DNA of 64,000 nucleotides from Gammaproteobacteria bacterium 45_16_T64 (GTDB lineage Bacteria; Pseudomonadota; Gammaproteobacteria; Pseudomonadales; Ketobacteraceae): the NCBI GenBank assembly GCA_002162955.1, contig MABD01000024.1, positions 248,001 to 312,000 on the forward strand. The letters run 5' to 3'. A model generated the notes under the pieces. That model was not told the origin of the DNA, made no database searches, and saw nothing but the letters and a program-made list of their open reading frames with translations. The position numbers and the translations under genes were made by a program. Shown one piece after another: positions 17,408-25,786 of the stretch (positions within the stretch are counted from its first letter, which is position 1; each line of letters opens with the position of its first letter).

Positions 17408-18412
17408 ATGAAAACAAGAATAATGCTATTAGCTGGGTTTTTATCCTTCCTATGTATCGAAAATGCAATGGCATGGAAACAGCCTACCCATAAACAAGAA
17501 GTCATTGATGCACTGGCCTATATGGGCTCTGATTACGCAAATGCTGATCAGCGTAGAGCCTATGACTTCTATGTGTCTTCTGCCAACGGCGATGCAAACT
17601 ATGCCGCAGATGCGTTAGGGCAAGCTTGTTATGATGTTGATGATTTTAAAGATGTACGCCTTGGAAGCTGGTGGCGTGGATATTGGGCTGCACCTCTATT
17701 TGGATTAGCTCATAGCATTGTAGGGTATAACGCCTATCACCACTTTGTAACGATGAGTCGTGGAACGGATGCTCATGGTAATGAACATGGTGGATATAAT
17801 TTTGCTCACCGAACGCCAAATGGTAGTTTGGGTAAAGGCGAATTTTTTGATATCGATCAGCTAGCAGCTTGGTACCTATGGAATACGCAGTTAAAAAAGG
17901 ATGACTTTGATACCACCGAAGCTAATTATCGCCAGGGTTCATATTCTGATTACAAAGAACATTACGCGGATTTTCAAGAGATCCCATGGCAGCCTTCCAC
18001 CAATGCAGCGAGCTATTGGTTTGGTGAATTTGTACAGCAGCCGACATTCCAAACCGTAGGGTACGCGTTACACTTCTTGACCGATGCTGGCCAAGTGCAT
18101 CACACGATGTCCACTTCAGCAAACCATCACTCAAGCTGGGAAGCGTGGGTCGAGGACTATTATTTCATAGAGAATATGTCTGATATTGAAGCGATTAATG
18201 AGGCGGTAGGACATTTTAACCCTAACGATTCCGTGAATACGATTATTACTCAGTTAGCACAAGAGGCATATTCGCACCCTGAGCCATTATACGCGACAGA
18301 TCATGAGACACGCTTGTCTGTGGCGAAGGTGATGATTCCAGAAACGATCGGTGCGTCAGTGGCTTTGTTGACTAAAGCGGTGAATTGCCTGAATGGAGAG
18401 TGCGGTCAGTAG
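17408..18412 (+). CDS. Secreted zinc-dependent phospholipase C/P1-nuclease-like protein
   Basis: This 334-residue protein has a signal peptide ending AMA, so the mature N-terminus is Trp. Zinc-dependent phospholipase C and P1 nuclease use exactly such an N-terminal Trp as a zinc ligand. A later segment, ALHFLTDAGQVHHTM followed by NHHSSWEAWVEDYY, matches the His/Asp metal-site pattern of this fold (LHYLxDxxxPxH, then H...E). Several further His residues (SIVGYNAYHHF, FAHRTP) could complete the tri-zinc site. It is therefore probably an exported phospholipase or nuclease. Divergence from known members is large, so the substrate is open. A terminator follows at 18443. Confidence 0.62.
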   Translation: MKTRIMLLAGFLSFLCIENAMAWKQPTHKQEVIDALAYMGSDYANADQRRAYDFYVSSANGDANYAADALGQACYDVDDFKDVRLGSWWRGYWAAPLFGLAHSIVGYNAYHHFVTMSRGTDAHGNEHGGYNFAHRTPNGSLGKGEFFDIDQLAAWYLWNTQLKKDDFDTTEANYRQGSYSDYKEHYADFQEIPWQPSTNAASYWFGEFVQQPTFQTVGYALHFLTDAGQVHHTMSTSANHHSSWEAWVEDYYFIENMSDIEAINEAVGHFNPNDSVNTIITQLAQEAYSHPEPLYATDHETRLSVAKVMIPETIGASVALLTKAVNCLNGECGQ

Positions 18413-18442
18413 ATCTAACGAATCCTAAGAATTACCCCCCAG

Positions 18443-18477
18443 AAAAGCCTGGCACGAATACGTGTTAGGCTTTTTTT
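18443..18477 (+). terminator. Rho-independent terminator
   Basis: The AAAAGCCT...AGGCTTTT stem has an inner GCACG/CGTG stem and is followed by seven T residues. It lies 30 bp downstream of the phospholipase-like gene. Confidence 0.85.
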
Positions 18478-18564
18478 ATGGATGGTTGATACCTCTTGCC
18501 ACAGATGCTACTGAGGTTAATACTGTAGTTGTTTTGATAGCTAGGCGAACAGTAGAGTGAGTTT

Positions 18565-19911
18565 ATGAGAATTTTGTGGGCCTTATTTTTTATCTGGTTG
18601 AGTGTGTCTTTTATTCCGAGTGGCAAGGCTGACGTTATCTTTTCCGATATGGATAAGTCCCTCGCATTTACAGTGGAAGGTCAGCCATTTACCTATGCCG
18701 GTTACCAACAGTTTGTGGCCGCAGTGGCTAAGCAAGCAAAGGGTAAGCAGGATGATGTGAGTATTTTACAAGGGGTGATCGAGAATCGTCTTTTATCACT
18801 TTCAATACTTGATGGGGATTCATCTGATGAAGATGCTCATCATGAAGAGCATCTTCATCACACACCACGCTACGTTGATGTGAAAAACGAATACCAGCAA
18901 ATGTTAACTGCACTGGTTTCTCCACCGTCGGCGCAGGTGGTTCAAAAGAGCGGATTTGTATTGCAAGATGTGGGGGTTTTACAGGAGTCGTTATCTGTGT
19001 TTTTGAAAAGTATCGATGGCGGTAAAACGATGTCACATGAGGCTTTTGATTCTATTCAACAGCAAAAGGCAAAAGAAATTGAGGTCGGGTACTTTCAGAT
19101 TGCGGGTGGAAAGAATCAGTCGATTTCTTATTGGGATGTCTATCAGATTCAGTCCATTCAGAATAAATCAAAGGTGCGTAGGGGGGATATATCCCAGATC
19201 GCAAGGGGGGTTCAGAAAGTTTTTACTCTTAAGCTTCATGAGCATAAGGTCAAGCAGAATATGGGATTACAAGATGTTGACCTCAGTACCATACGGCAAA
19301 TCATTAGCGATAAACTTATCAAACAACAGTATTATCTTGATACCGGTATTGTGATGGATCTTCATCATGATCAATCGCGCCTATCCGTCTTTAAATCCTT
19401 GGTTACCGATAGGGAGATTGAGGGTTACTACAGTAAGAATCAATCTGATTTTGTTCAGGTCGGCTCCGTTACAGCCCGTCATATTACACTTAAAACCCAA
19501 GAAGATGCCGATCGAGTGCGCCAAAAGCTGGATGAGGGATTGAGCTTCGCTGAGGGCATTAAACGCTTTTCTATCAGTAAGGACGGTGGAGTACTTGGGT
19601 TTATCAACCGTAAAGACAAAATGTTAACATTCGTAAAAAAGTTAGCATTGATTCAAGCAGTGGGTAAGGTATCGACTCCCTATAGAATGCTAGATGGCAA
19701 AAGCTATGAGATTATTTTAGTAGATAAGAAGCAGCCTGAGTCTTTGCCCGCGACGGATAAAAGTGTACGAAATGAAATTGTGAATATCTTGGCGGTGGTA
19801 AAAGCAAAAAACGCCTTAGAGAAAGAATATACGCAATGGTACGCCCAGAGGGATATTGTGATTAACGCGAGATATTTTTCGGCAGCGACTGCTACCTTAG
19901 GGCGTCAATGA
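18565..19911 (+). CDS. Exported peptidyl-prolyl cis-trans isomerase (parvulin/PpiC type)
   Basis: This 448-residue protein has a signal peptide (LWALFFIWLSVSFIPSGKA). Its C-terminal parvulin domain (about residues 293-395) shows VTARHITLKTQEDADRVR, DEGLSFAEGIKRFSISKDGG and LGFINRKD, the classic PpiC order. The N-terminal half is helical as in SurA- and PpiD-type chaperones. An unusual Asp/Glu/His-rich run at about residues 85-101 (DGDSSDEDAHHEEHLHH) could bind metal. Its coding DNA is a perfect 14-bp inverted repeat. It should fold exported or outer-membrane proteins. The next gene overlaps by 4 bp (ATGA), so the pair works together. Confidence 0.87.
   Translation: MRILWALFFIWLSVSFIPSGKADVIFSDMDKSLAFTVEGQPFTYAGYQQFVAAVAKQAKGKQDDVSILQGVIENRLLSLSILDGDSSDEDAHHEEHLHHTPRYVDVKNEYQQMLTALVSPPSAQVVQKSGFVLQDVGVLQESLSVFLKSIDGGKTMSHEAFDSIQQQKAKEIEVGYFQIAGGKNQSISYWDVYQIQSIQNKSKVRRGDISQIARGVQKVFTLKLHEHKVKQNMGLQDVDLSTIRQIISDKLIKQQYYLDTGIVMDLHHDQSRLSVFKSLVTDREIEGYYSKNQSDFVQVGSVTARHITLKTQEDADRVRQKLDEGLSFAEGIKRFSISKDGGVLGFINRKDKMLTFVKKLALIQAVGKVSTPYRMLDGKSYEIILVDKKQPESLPATDKSVRNEIVNILAVVKAKNALEKEYTQWYAQRDIVINARYFSAATATLGRQ
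18825..18860 (+). repeat. 14-bp perfect inverted repeat inside the parvulin gene
   Basis: The arms 18825-18838 and 18847-18860 are perfect complements (TGATGAAGATGCTC and its reverse complement) with an 8-base loop. The element encodes the Asp/Glu/His-rich segment of the parvulin. Confidence 0.85.
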
Positions 19912-20558
19912 ACGTTCGAGCCTTTACCGCGATGGGGGTGGTCCTGTTAACGGTTGCAGGCTTGTTTTATTGGAAGCAAAACGTGTTGGATGAGCCTATA
20001 GGCGCTAATCAAAATGGTGTGGTTGAACAGGTAAGCATTGCACAGTCAAAGAATAAGCCTGAAGGAAACGTGCTATCTAAACCTAAGAACGCGGCGTCTC
20101 TAGCTATGGAAGAAGCGCCTGAGAAAGTAGAGGTTGAGGAGGGTGAGTCGACTAGCTCTTATCAGGAAGCAATCGCAGCATCTACAATGCCAATGGAATC
20201 CGCGTTAACGAGCATGAGAGAAAGTTTGGAGCATGGCGATGAGAGGTCTCCCGAGTTGAGCGAGCCATCGGATATCTTGCAACCCACAAGAGAAGAGTTA
20301 GAGAATCCAGAGTTGTATCAGCAGTATGAATTACGTAACTCCCTGGCGACGGGTAGAGCTTATTACTCAGCAGCGCAAGAAATACCCGCGCTGAGGAGTA
20401 TGATAGCTCAAGCTCGACGGGATGGCTCTCGCAGCACTGAAGAGATACAGCAAGCAGAAGAGGCGTTGTTGCAATTGGAAAAGTTGCAATTGGAATTGGA
20501 ATTGACACTGCAAGAGGTAGAGGAGGAGGTCGCGCAACAGGTTGAGCAACAGAAGTAG
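19908..20558 (+). CDS. Membrane-anchored helical protein coupled to the parvulin gene
   Basis: This 216-residue protein starts with a single N-terminal membrane segment (FTAMGVVLLTVAGLFYW). The periplasmic remainder is highly charged. It has a disordered acidic linker, then a helix-rich end of about 80 residues that is almost all Glu, Gln and Leu (EEIQQAEEALLQLEKLQLELELTLQEVEEEVAQQ), a likely coiled coil. It overlaps the parvulin gene by 4 bp. It may tether or oligomerise next to the isomerase at the inner membrane. I do not recognise a family. Confidence 0.72.
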   Translation: MNVRAFTAMGVVLLTVAGLFYWKQNVLDEPIGANQNGVVEQVSIAQSKNKPEGNVLSKPKNAASLAMEEAPEKVEVEEGESTSSYQEAIAASTMPMESALTSMRESLEHGDERSPELSEPSDILQPTREELENPELYQQYELRNSLATGRAYYSAAQEIPALRSMIAQARRDGSRSTEEIQQAEEALLQLEKLQLELELTLQEVEEEVAQQVEQQK

Positions 20559-20635
20559 AGTTTATAGGGGCTTTACCGTGATCTCAATTTATGATGTAGA
20601 ATCAAAGCATCAGCCACTAAGAGAGCTCTCTGTAC

Positions 20636-22453
20636 ATGATCCAATACACCATTACCTCCCACGACGTATGCGCCCACCTATTTCATGTGACCTGTACGAT
20701 TCCTACACCAAAGGCCTCGGGACAGCGGCTTACTATGCCTACTTGGATTCCTGGCAGTTACATGATTCGTGATTTTGCCAAGAATATCGTCGAAATTAGC
20801 GCCAAAGACCCAGCAAGCGGCCACGCTATCACGATTAACAAAGTAGATAAAACCACGTGGAGGTTGGGTGATTGCGCTGGGGCTGTGGTGGTCTCGTATG
20901 ATGTGTATTCATGGGATATGTCCGTGCGTGCAGCTCATCTAGATCAAACCCACGGTTATTTTAATGGCACTAGTGTTTTTCTTGCGGTGGAGGGACAAGA
21001 GTCCCTTAAATGCGAGCTCGATATACAAAGGCCTAGCAGTGATCATGCGAATACTTGGCGTGTGGCTACGACGTTAAAAGAATCTACGGCTCAGCGTTAT
21101 GGTTTTGGCAAATATATGGCTCAAGATTATGATGAATTAATCGATCATCCGGTCGAGATGGCTGATTATGGAATGGTGAGCTTCACTGCTTGCGGTGTGC
21201 CTCATGAAATTGTTTTTACGGGTAAGCATTATGCGGATATGGAACGCATTGCCGAAGATCTAAAGGTAATATGTGAATATCAGATTCGTTTTTTTGGTGA
21301 GCCGGCACCGATGGATCGCTACATTTTCTTTACCTGGGTGGTGGGTGATGGTTATGGCGGTTTGGAGCATCGCGCCTCTACGAGTTTAATTTGTAGTCGC
21401 GCGGATCTACCGAATAAAAACGACGTGGATGTGACTGACGGTTATCGAACATTTTTGGGGTTATGTAGTCACGAATACTTCCATACGTGGAATGTAAAAC
21501 GTATTAAACCTGCCAAATTCCTGCCCTATGATTTGACTCAGGAAAGCCACACGGAATTACTGTGGGCATTTGAAGGCATCACGTCTTACTACGATGATCT
21601 TATCTTGGCAAGAACGGGCATTATTACCCAAGAGTCTTATTTGGAGCTGCTGGGGCAGGTCATGACTCGGGTTTATCGCGCCAGTGGTCGATTAAAGCAA
21701 ACAGTGTCTGAATCGAGTTTTGACGCTTGGACAAAGTTCTATAAGCAAGACGAAAATGCGCCAAATGCGATTGTGAGTTATTACACCAAAGGCACGTTAG
21801 TGGTATTAGGGCTTGATCTTCTATTGCGAGAGCTCACCGCAGGCCAGGTGAGTATGGATCATGTGATGAAGATGCTATGGCATGAATTTGGTTTACAGCA
21901 AGTGGGGGTGCAGGAAAGAGAGCTCGAGCAACGAGTGATTAGTCTCGCAGAGCCTCATATAGATGCAAAGGGTAAGGAACAATTGCAATCTTATTTTGAG
22001 CAAGCGCTTCGTACCACTGAAGATACGCCGTTACCCGCGCTGTTGGAAACGCAGGGTGTAGCATTGCATCAGCGGCCTGCAGATTCAGTACTAGATAAAG
22101 GGGGGAAACCTTCTGCTAAGACAAGTGGTGCAGAGACGGCTGTGTCGTTAGGGGCGACCTTTGCAGAGGCGGCTGCGGGGGTGAAACTTGCCGTTGTGTT
22201 CCAGGATAGCCCAGCCCACCGAGCGGGTTTGTCTGCGGGAGACGTTATTATTGCCGTGGATCACTTACGGGTGAGTAAAGCGAATATTGAAAAGTCGCTG
22301 AGTGTATTTGCTCCAGGGGACTCTGTGGAGATACATGCCTTTCGAAGGGATGAACTCATGACATTTACGCTAGAATTGGCGTCCCCAGTAGAGAATACCG
22401 TATATCTAACGATCGAAGATTCTGAAAGAGCGACGAATTGGCTGATGGGGTAA
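20636..22453 (+). CDS. M61 family peptidase with PDZ domain
   Basis: This 605-residue protein has the M61 (glycyl aminopeptidase) layout. An N-terminal beta domain opens MIQYTITSHDVCAHLFHV, and the signature TWIPGSYMIRDFAKNI follows. The zinc site HEYFH is at residues 279-283 with a downstream Glu in LLWAFEGITSYYDDL. A C-terminal PDZ domain carries VVFQDSPAHRAGLSAGDVIIAVD near residue 520-545. There is no signal peptide, so it is probably cytoplasmic. It cleaves peptides with small N-terminal residues. It lies 77 bp after the parvulin pair in the same direction and ends at a convergent hairpin. Confidence 0.92.
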   Translation: MIQYTITSHDVCAHLFHVTCTIPTPKASGQRLTMPTWIPGSYMIRDFAKNIVEISAKDPASGHAITINKVDKTTWRLGDCAGAVVVSYDVYSWDMSVRAAHLDQTHGYFNGTSVFLAVEGQESLKCELDIQRPSSDHANTWRVATTLKESTAQRYGFGKYMAQDYDELIDHPVEMADYGMVSFTACGVPHEIVFTGKHYADMERIAEDLKVICEYQIRFFGEPAPMDRYIFFTWVVGDGYGGLEHRASTSLICSRADLPNKNDVDVTDGYRTFLGLCSHEYFHTWNVKRIKPAKFLPYDLTQESHTELLWAFEGITSYYDDLILARTGIITQESYLELLGQVMTRVYRASGRLKQTVSESSFDAWTKFYKQDENAPNAIVSYYTKGTLVVLGLDLLLRELTAGQVSMDHVMKMLWHEFGLQQVGVQERELEQRVISLAEPHIDAKGKEQLQSYFEQALRTTEDTPLPALLETQGVALHQRPADSVLDKGGKPSAKTSGAETAVSLGATFAEAAAGVKLAVVFQDSPAHRAGLSAGDVIIAVDHLRVSKANIEKSLSVFAPGDSVEIHAFRRDELMTFTLELASPVENTVYLTIEDSERATNWLMG

Positions 22454-22468
22454 ACGGGCTATTCTCGG

Positions 22469-22500
22469 CGAATTGGCTACTGAATATAGCAGCCAATTCG
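22469..22500. terminator. Convergent hairpin between the M61 and M23 peptidase genes
   Basis: CGAATTGGCT pairs perfectly with AGCCAATTCG across a 12-base loop, in the 53-bp gap between the two convergent stop codons. A T-run (ATTTTTTC) appears only 9 bases later on the plus strand, so termination may be modest. Confidence 0.5.
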
Positions 22501-22506
22501 ACCATG

Positions 22507-23352
22507 CTATTTTTTCTCCATTGGAGGCACAACTAACGCAGGGTCCAATCGCACATGGAACCAATTAATACGCCAGTCAAGGTGGGGGCCAGTGGATCGC
22601 CCCTTTGAGCCGACTTTGGCGACGTTGTCCCCGCGTTTTATCTTGTCCCCTACGTTCACCAGAACCTCATCGAGATGAATAAAGGTCGAAGAAATACCAT
22701 AACCATGATCCATGATTAAGGTGCCGCCGGAGTAATACATATTTTGATGAGCTAGGGTGACGGTCGCATCCGCAGGGGCTTTTACTAATGTGCCTACTGG
22801 TGCCGCGATGTCCAAACCAAAATGTGGCCGTTTAGGTGTGCCGTTATATACTCTTTGACTACCGTACACACCCGTGATTGGTCCCTTTAAGGGCCAAGAA
22901 AATGGTTCCAGAAAGCTTGTGGCATTGGATTGGGTTCTGCGTGCACTTTTTACCAAAGCGGTTTCTTTTTGAATGCGTTGTTGTGCTTTTTTAGGTGGTG
23001 TGACGGTTTTTTGTGGCACACCATTAACCTTTTGAAGCGCATATACGCGGGGGCTAACCTGGATAATTTTTTCAACGTTGCTACCACCGGGAGTTGTTAC
23101 CGATAATGTATGCGTTGCTTCAGCATCTCTTCCGAAACCAAAGACAAAATGGCCCTTTGGTGTGGTGCGTAGTACTTCACCGTTGAAGGATATCGTGTTT
23201 AGAGGTGATGTGTACCCCGTGATCAAGCCTCCCTGGGTAAACGAACCTGTGAGAGATGTGTCATCGGTAATGATCAGTGTATCAGCGTATGATTGGCTGG
23301 AAATAAACCAAAGAGTGATGAGAAGCGTGCGCAAGGTGTTGACATATAACAT
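22507..23352 (-). CDS. Exported M23 (LytM-type) peptidase
   Basis: This 281-residue protein has a signal peptide (TLLITLWFISSQSYA). An Ig-like N-terminal region is followed by a Lys-rich linker and the M23 domain. The zinc site begins RPHFGLDIAAPVG (His177, Asp181). The second part is GPHLDWRINW, where the usual HxH is HxD; this variant occurs in a related subfamily as I recall, so it may still bind zinc. The start at 23352 gives the cleanest signal peptide; an in-frame ATG at 23388 is possible. It probably cuts peptidoglycan cross-links or activates amidases in the periplasm. Confidence 0.87.
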   Translation of the reverse strand: MLYVNTLRTLLITLWFISSQSYADTLIITDDTSLTGSFTQGGLITGYTSPLNTISFNGEVLRTTPKGHFVFGFGRDAEATHTLSVTTPGGSNVEKIIQVSPRVYALQKVNGVPQKTVTPPKKAQQRIQKETALVKSARRTQSNATSFLEPFSWPLKGPITGVYGSQRVYNGTPKRPHFGLDIAAPVGTLVKAPADATVTLAHQNMYYSGGTLIMDHGYGISSTFIHLDEVLVNVGDKIKRGDNVAKVGSKGRSTGPHLDWRINWFHVRLDPALVVPPMEKK

Positions 23353-23458
23353 GTTTTGACTCTGGCTAAAAAGGAAGATAGTGATCATCCTACGAATGAA
23401 GCGCCATGTCTGTCAATAAGTGCGAGGTGTTGGATAGGGCTAGCGAGGGGAATTAAGA

Positions 23459-23582
23459 CCGGCTTCAACCCAAAAGGAATGAAGCCGGGCGCGGGGTGGA
23501 GCCAAAGGCTCCGAGTAGCAATGCTACAAAAAAACGGACGAAGACGCGCATACCATTTCTGGGGGCAGACGCTGGTATGCGC
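23459..23582. other. Cluster of four strong hairpins in an intergenic region (possible structured RNA)
   Basis: Within a 432-bp gap, four perfect stems follow each other. CCGGCTTCA/TGAAGCCGG is at 23459-23488, GGAGCC/GGCTCC at 23498-23512, GTAGC/GCTAC at 23515-23527 (followed by seven A), and GCGCATACCA/TGGTATGCGC at 23546-23582. The loop of the last holds GGGGG, which could pair with the CCCC just after it. A further imperfect stem lies near 23623-23660. Strand and function are unknown; a non-coding RNA or a repeated extragenic element are both possible. The open frame at 23356-23643 overlaps this and is not convincing. Confidence 0.55.
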
Positions 23583-23784
23583 CCCTAAGTCACAAAGTTA
23601 TAGTATGCTTCTTAAGCGTTTTGGTATATCCCCCAAATGGTAGATAGCGGGGTATATGCCTTGGTTATTATCACTACAGTTGCGTCAAAATGGTGCGTCC
23701 CTTGCGAAATATCGAATCCTAGCTATCTTATTGAAATAACGTAGAATAAAAATTCGTTTTTAGGCCAGTATGAGGTTTGAATTG

Positions 23785-24222
23785 ATGAAAAAAATAGGGA
23801 TAGGGTTGCTCACTGCGTCGGTGGTATTGGGCACCGTTGGTTGTGGTGGTTCTAGTGGCGGTGGGAATACCGTATCAGACGGGACGACTCGTTCCATTAC
23901 GGGGACATGGACGGCGGAGACTTCGGATTCTGTAAGTTGTATCGAAACCTGGGTGTTTGGATCAAGCTACACTGTGAATTCCATGAATTATGATGCTGAG
24001 GGAACCTTCAGCTTTGCGACCTCAGAGAATACCGATGGGCGTCATGCATTGGCACTCACAGAGACGACGAATGACGGAGGACAAGAATGTACTGATTCCC
24101 CGTATGGTGACGACCTTCCGGGGGATGGGACATTCTATCTCGAATATAGTGGGGTTGATGCGTTTGACGTCTACACCAGCTCGAGTGGTGGCACCTCGGT
24201 GGGTGCATTCACTCGAACTTAG
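23785..24222 (+). CDS. Small lipoprotein of unknown function
   Basis: This 145-residue protein starts at the ATG at 23785 with GAGG 9 bases upstream; an in-frame ATG at 23770 is less likely. The N-terminus (MKKIGIGLLTASVVLGTVGC) is a signal peptide with a lipobox ending at Cys20. Mature residues start GGSSGGGN, a flexible linker. The rest is beta-rich with Cys in VSCIETW and GQECTDS and resembles a small lipocalin-like or beta-barrel domain (SITGTWTAET). No motif fixes a ligand. Confidence 0.7.
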   Translation: MKKIGIGLLTASVVLGTVGCGGSSGGGNTVSDGTTRSITGTWTAETSDSVSCIETWVFGSSYTVNSMNYDAEGTFSFATSENTDGRHALALTETTNDGGQECTDSPYGDDLPGDGTFYLEYSGVDAFDVYTSSSGGTSVGAFTRT

Positions 24223-24238
24223 CGTTTTTTGTTGGTGT

Positions 24239-24607
24239 TTATGCTTCCCAGTTATCCAAGATTTCTTTCGCCGCGCGAAATGCTTCTTGGGCTGCGGGAG
24301 CACCACAATAGATAGCAGAGTGTAATAAGGTTTCTCTAATTTCTTCCGGGGTGCAGCCATTACGCAGCGCGCCACGTACGTGCCCTTTGAGCTCAGTGGG
24401 TGCTTTCAGGGCAGATAACATGGCAATAGTGATTAAGCTCCGTGTTTTTAGCGGTAACCCCTCTCGGTTCCATGTTGCTCCCCAGCAGTGATCGTTGATG
24501 TAATCTTGCAGCGGCTGAGTGAGTTCATCTGCATTGTTTAACGCTCGGTCGACAAACTCATCGCCCATAACCTGTCTACGTACTGCTTCGCCTTTAAGTA
24601 CTGTCAT
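24239..24607 (-). CDS. Carboxymuconolactone decarboxylase (CMD) family protein
   Basis: This 122-residue protein starts at the ATG at 24607, which gives the normal CMD length; an upstream frame to 24709 adds a 34-residue extension. Typical parts are KTRSLITIAMLSALKAPTELKGHVRGALRNGCTPEEIRETLLHSAIYCGAPAAQEAFRAAKEI, with the catalytic-region His residues (GHVRGA, LLHSAIY) in place. No CxxC motif of AhpD type is present. CMD members decarboxylate 4-carboxymuconolactone or act as other small hydrolases or isomerases. It diverges from a BKACE gene across a 42-bp palindrome. Confidence 0.85.
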   Translation of the reverse strand: MTVLKGEAVRRQVMGDEFVDRALNNADELTQPLQDYINDHCWGATWNREGLPLKTRSLITIAMLSALKAPTELKGHVRGALRNGCTPEEIRETLLHSAIYCGAPAAQEAFRAAKEILDNWEA

Positions 24608-24724
24608 TGTGTAACCTGGTTGTTGGTGGAATGTGGTCGCTATTGTAGTGATTTCCCAATTATTGGCAAAAAAGTCGTATCTTGCCTGGGTTTGACTGTT
24701 CCAACTCATTGGCTTTCAGGCTAT

Positions 24725-24766
24725 GCTGATTTCCAAACCAAGCGCTTGCTTGGTTTGGAAATCAGC
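24725..24766. promoter_or_regulatory. 42-bp palindrome between divergent CMD and BKACE genes
   Basis: Arms of 18 bp (24725-24742 and 24749-24766) are perfectly complementary around a 6-base centre CGCTTG. The core CAAGCGCTTG is itself a palindrome of the kind seen in TetR operators. It lies in the promoter gap and should control both genes. The regulator is not certain; the TetR gene at 26690 is the nearest candidate. Confidence 0.7.
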
Positions 24767-24802
24767 AAGTGATAATAATGAGAGATAGAAGAGGGGATTT
24801 TT

Positions 24803-25672
24803 ATGTCAGAGATATCATCAGATAAAGTCGTGATTACCTGCGCACTCACCGGAGTGCTTACCAATCCACAACAACACCCTGTACCTGTGACCGTTGAACA
24901 GATGGCGGCATCCGCAAAGGAAGCCTACGATGCTGGCGCCAGTATTATGCATGTGCATTATCGCAATCAGGCTTCTGGTCTTGGTCATTTGCCAAGTTGG
25001 GATCCAGAGGTTGTTGCAGAGGTTGATAGTGCTATCCGTGAGGTTTGCCCTGGTGTAATCATTAATATGACAACCGGGACTGTTACTAAGGATCAGTCTG
25101 GCCCCATTGCATGCATACGGCGTTCTAAGCCGGAAATAGCGGCCTGCAATGCGGGAAGTTTGAATTATTTAAAAGCGACGAGTAAAGGCAGCTGGGCATG
25201 GCCACCGATGGTATTTGAGAACCCTGTTTCCAAGGTGGAAGAAATACTCGCGGTGATGAAAGAGACCAATACCCGGCCTGAATTTGAGTGCTTTGATGTC
25301 GGTATTGTTCAGTCGGTGGGAATGTATAAAGACGTGGGTATGTTTGATGGTGACCCTGAATATAACTTTGTTATGGGCGTAGCTTCTGGAATGCCGGCAG
25401 ATCCAGAGTTGCTACCGCTGCTTGTTAAATATAAAAAGCCGGAATCCAACTGGCAGGTGACAGCTATTGGCCGTCAGGAAATTTGGGCGCTTCACCTGAG
25501 AGCGGCAGAATTGGGCGGTAATCTACGTACCGGCGTAGAGGATACGTTTTATCTTCCCGGTGGTGAAAAAACATCAGGTAACGGTCAATTGATCGACGCG
25601 ATGGTTAGGATTGCTGAGCAGGCAGGAAGGCAGGTGGCATCTCCTGAAGAAGCGAGACAAATGGTCTTGTAA
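24803..25672 (+). CDS. Beta-keto acid cleavage enzyme (BKACE, DUF849 family)
   Basis: This 289-residue protein matches the BKACE TIM barrel. It opens VVITCALTGVLTNPQQHPVPVTVEQMAASAKEAYDAGASIMHVHYR; the HVHYR pair provides the zinc-binding His residues. Later motifs are INMTTGT, EFECFDVGIV, GMPADPELL and AIGRQEIWALHLRAAELGGNLRTGVEDTFYLP, the last holding the catalytic-site Arg and Glu. Enzymes of the family condense a beta-keto acid with acetyl-CoA to give an acyl-CoA and acetoacetate. The beta-keto acid here is unknown. It diverges from the CMD-family gene across a shared palindrome. An AGAGGGG ribosome-binding site precedes the ATG. Confidence 0.9.
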   Translation: MSEISSDKVVITCALTGVLTNPQQHPVPVTVEQMAASAKEAYDAGASIMHVHYRNQASGLGHLPSWDPEVVAEVDSAIREVCPGVIINMTTGTVTKDQSGPIACIRRSKPEIAACNAGSLNYLKATSKGSWAWPPMVFENPVSKVEEILAVMKETNTRPEFECFDVGIVQSVGMYKDVGMFDGDPEYNFVMGVASGMPADPELLPLLVKYKKPESNWQVTAIGRQEIWALHLRAAELGGNLRTGVEDTFYLPGGEKTSGNGQLIDAMVRIAEQAGRQVASPEEARQMVL

Positions 25673-25786
25673 AAGCTTTAGTTTGTAATGCACTCCCGGT
25701 ACATGGCAAAGCTGGTTAATAATTAGAGCTACACTACACTGGGTTAAGTAGTGGATTATTATTAGGCTTTATGGCCGGAGTGCATT

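Noticed and set aside
23356-23643. Plus-strand frame of 95 residues
   Set aside because: It runs through four perfect hairpins, has no family features, and overlaps the start of the M23 gene. The hairpins explain the sequence better.
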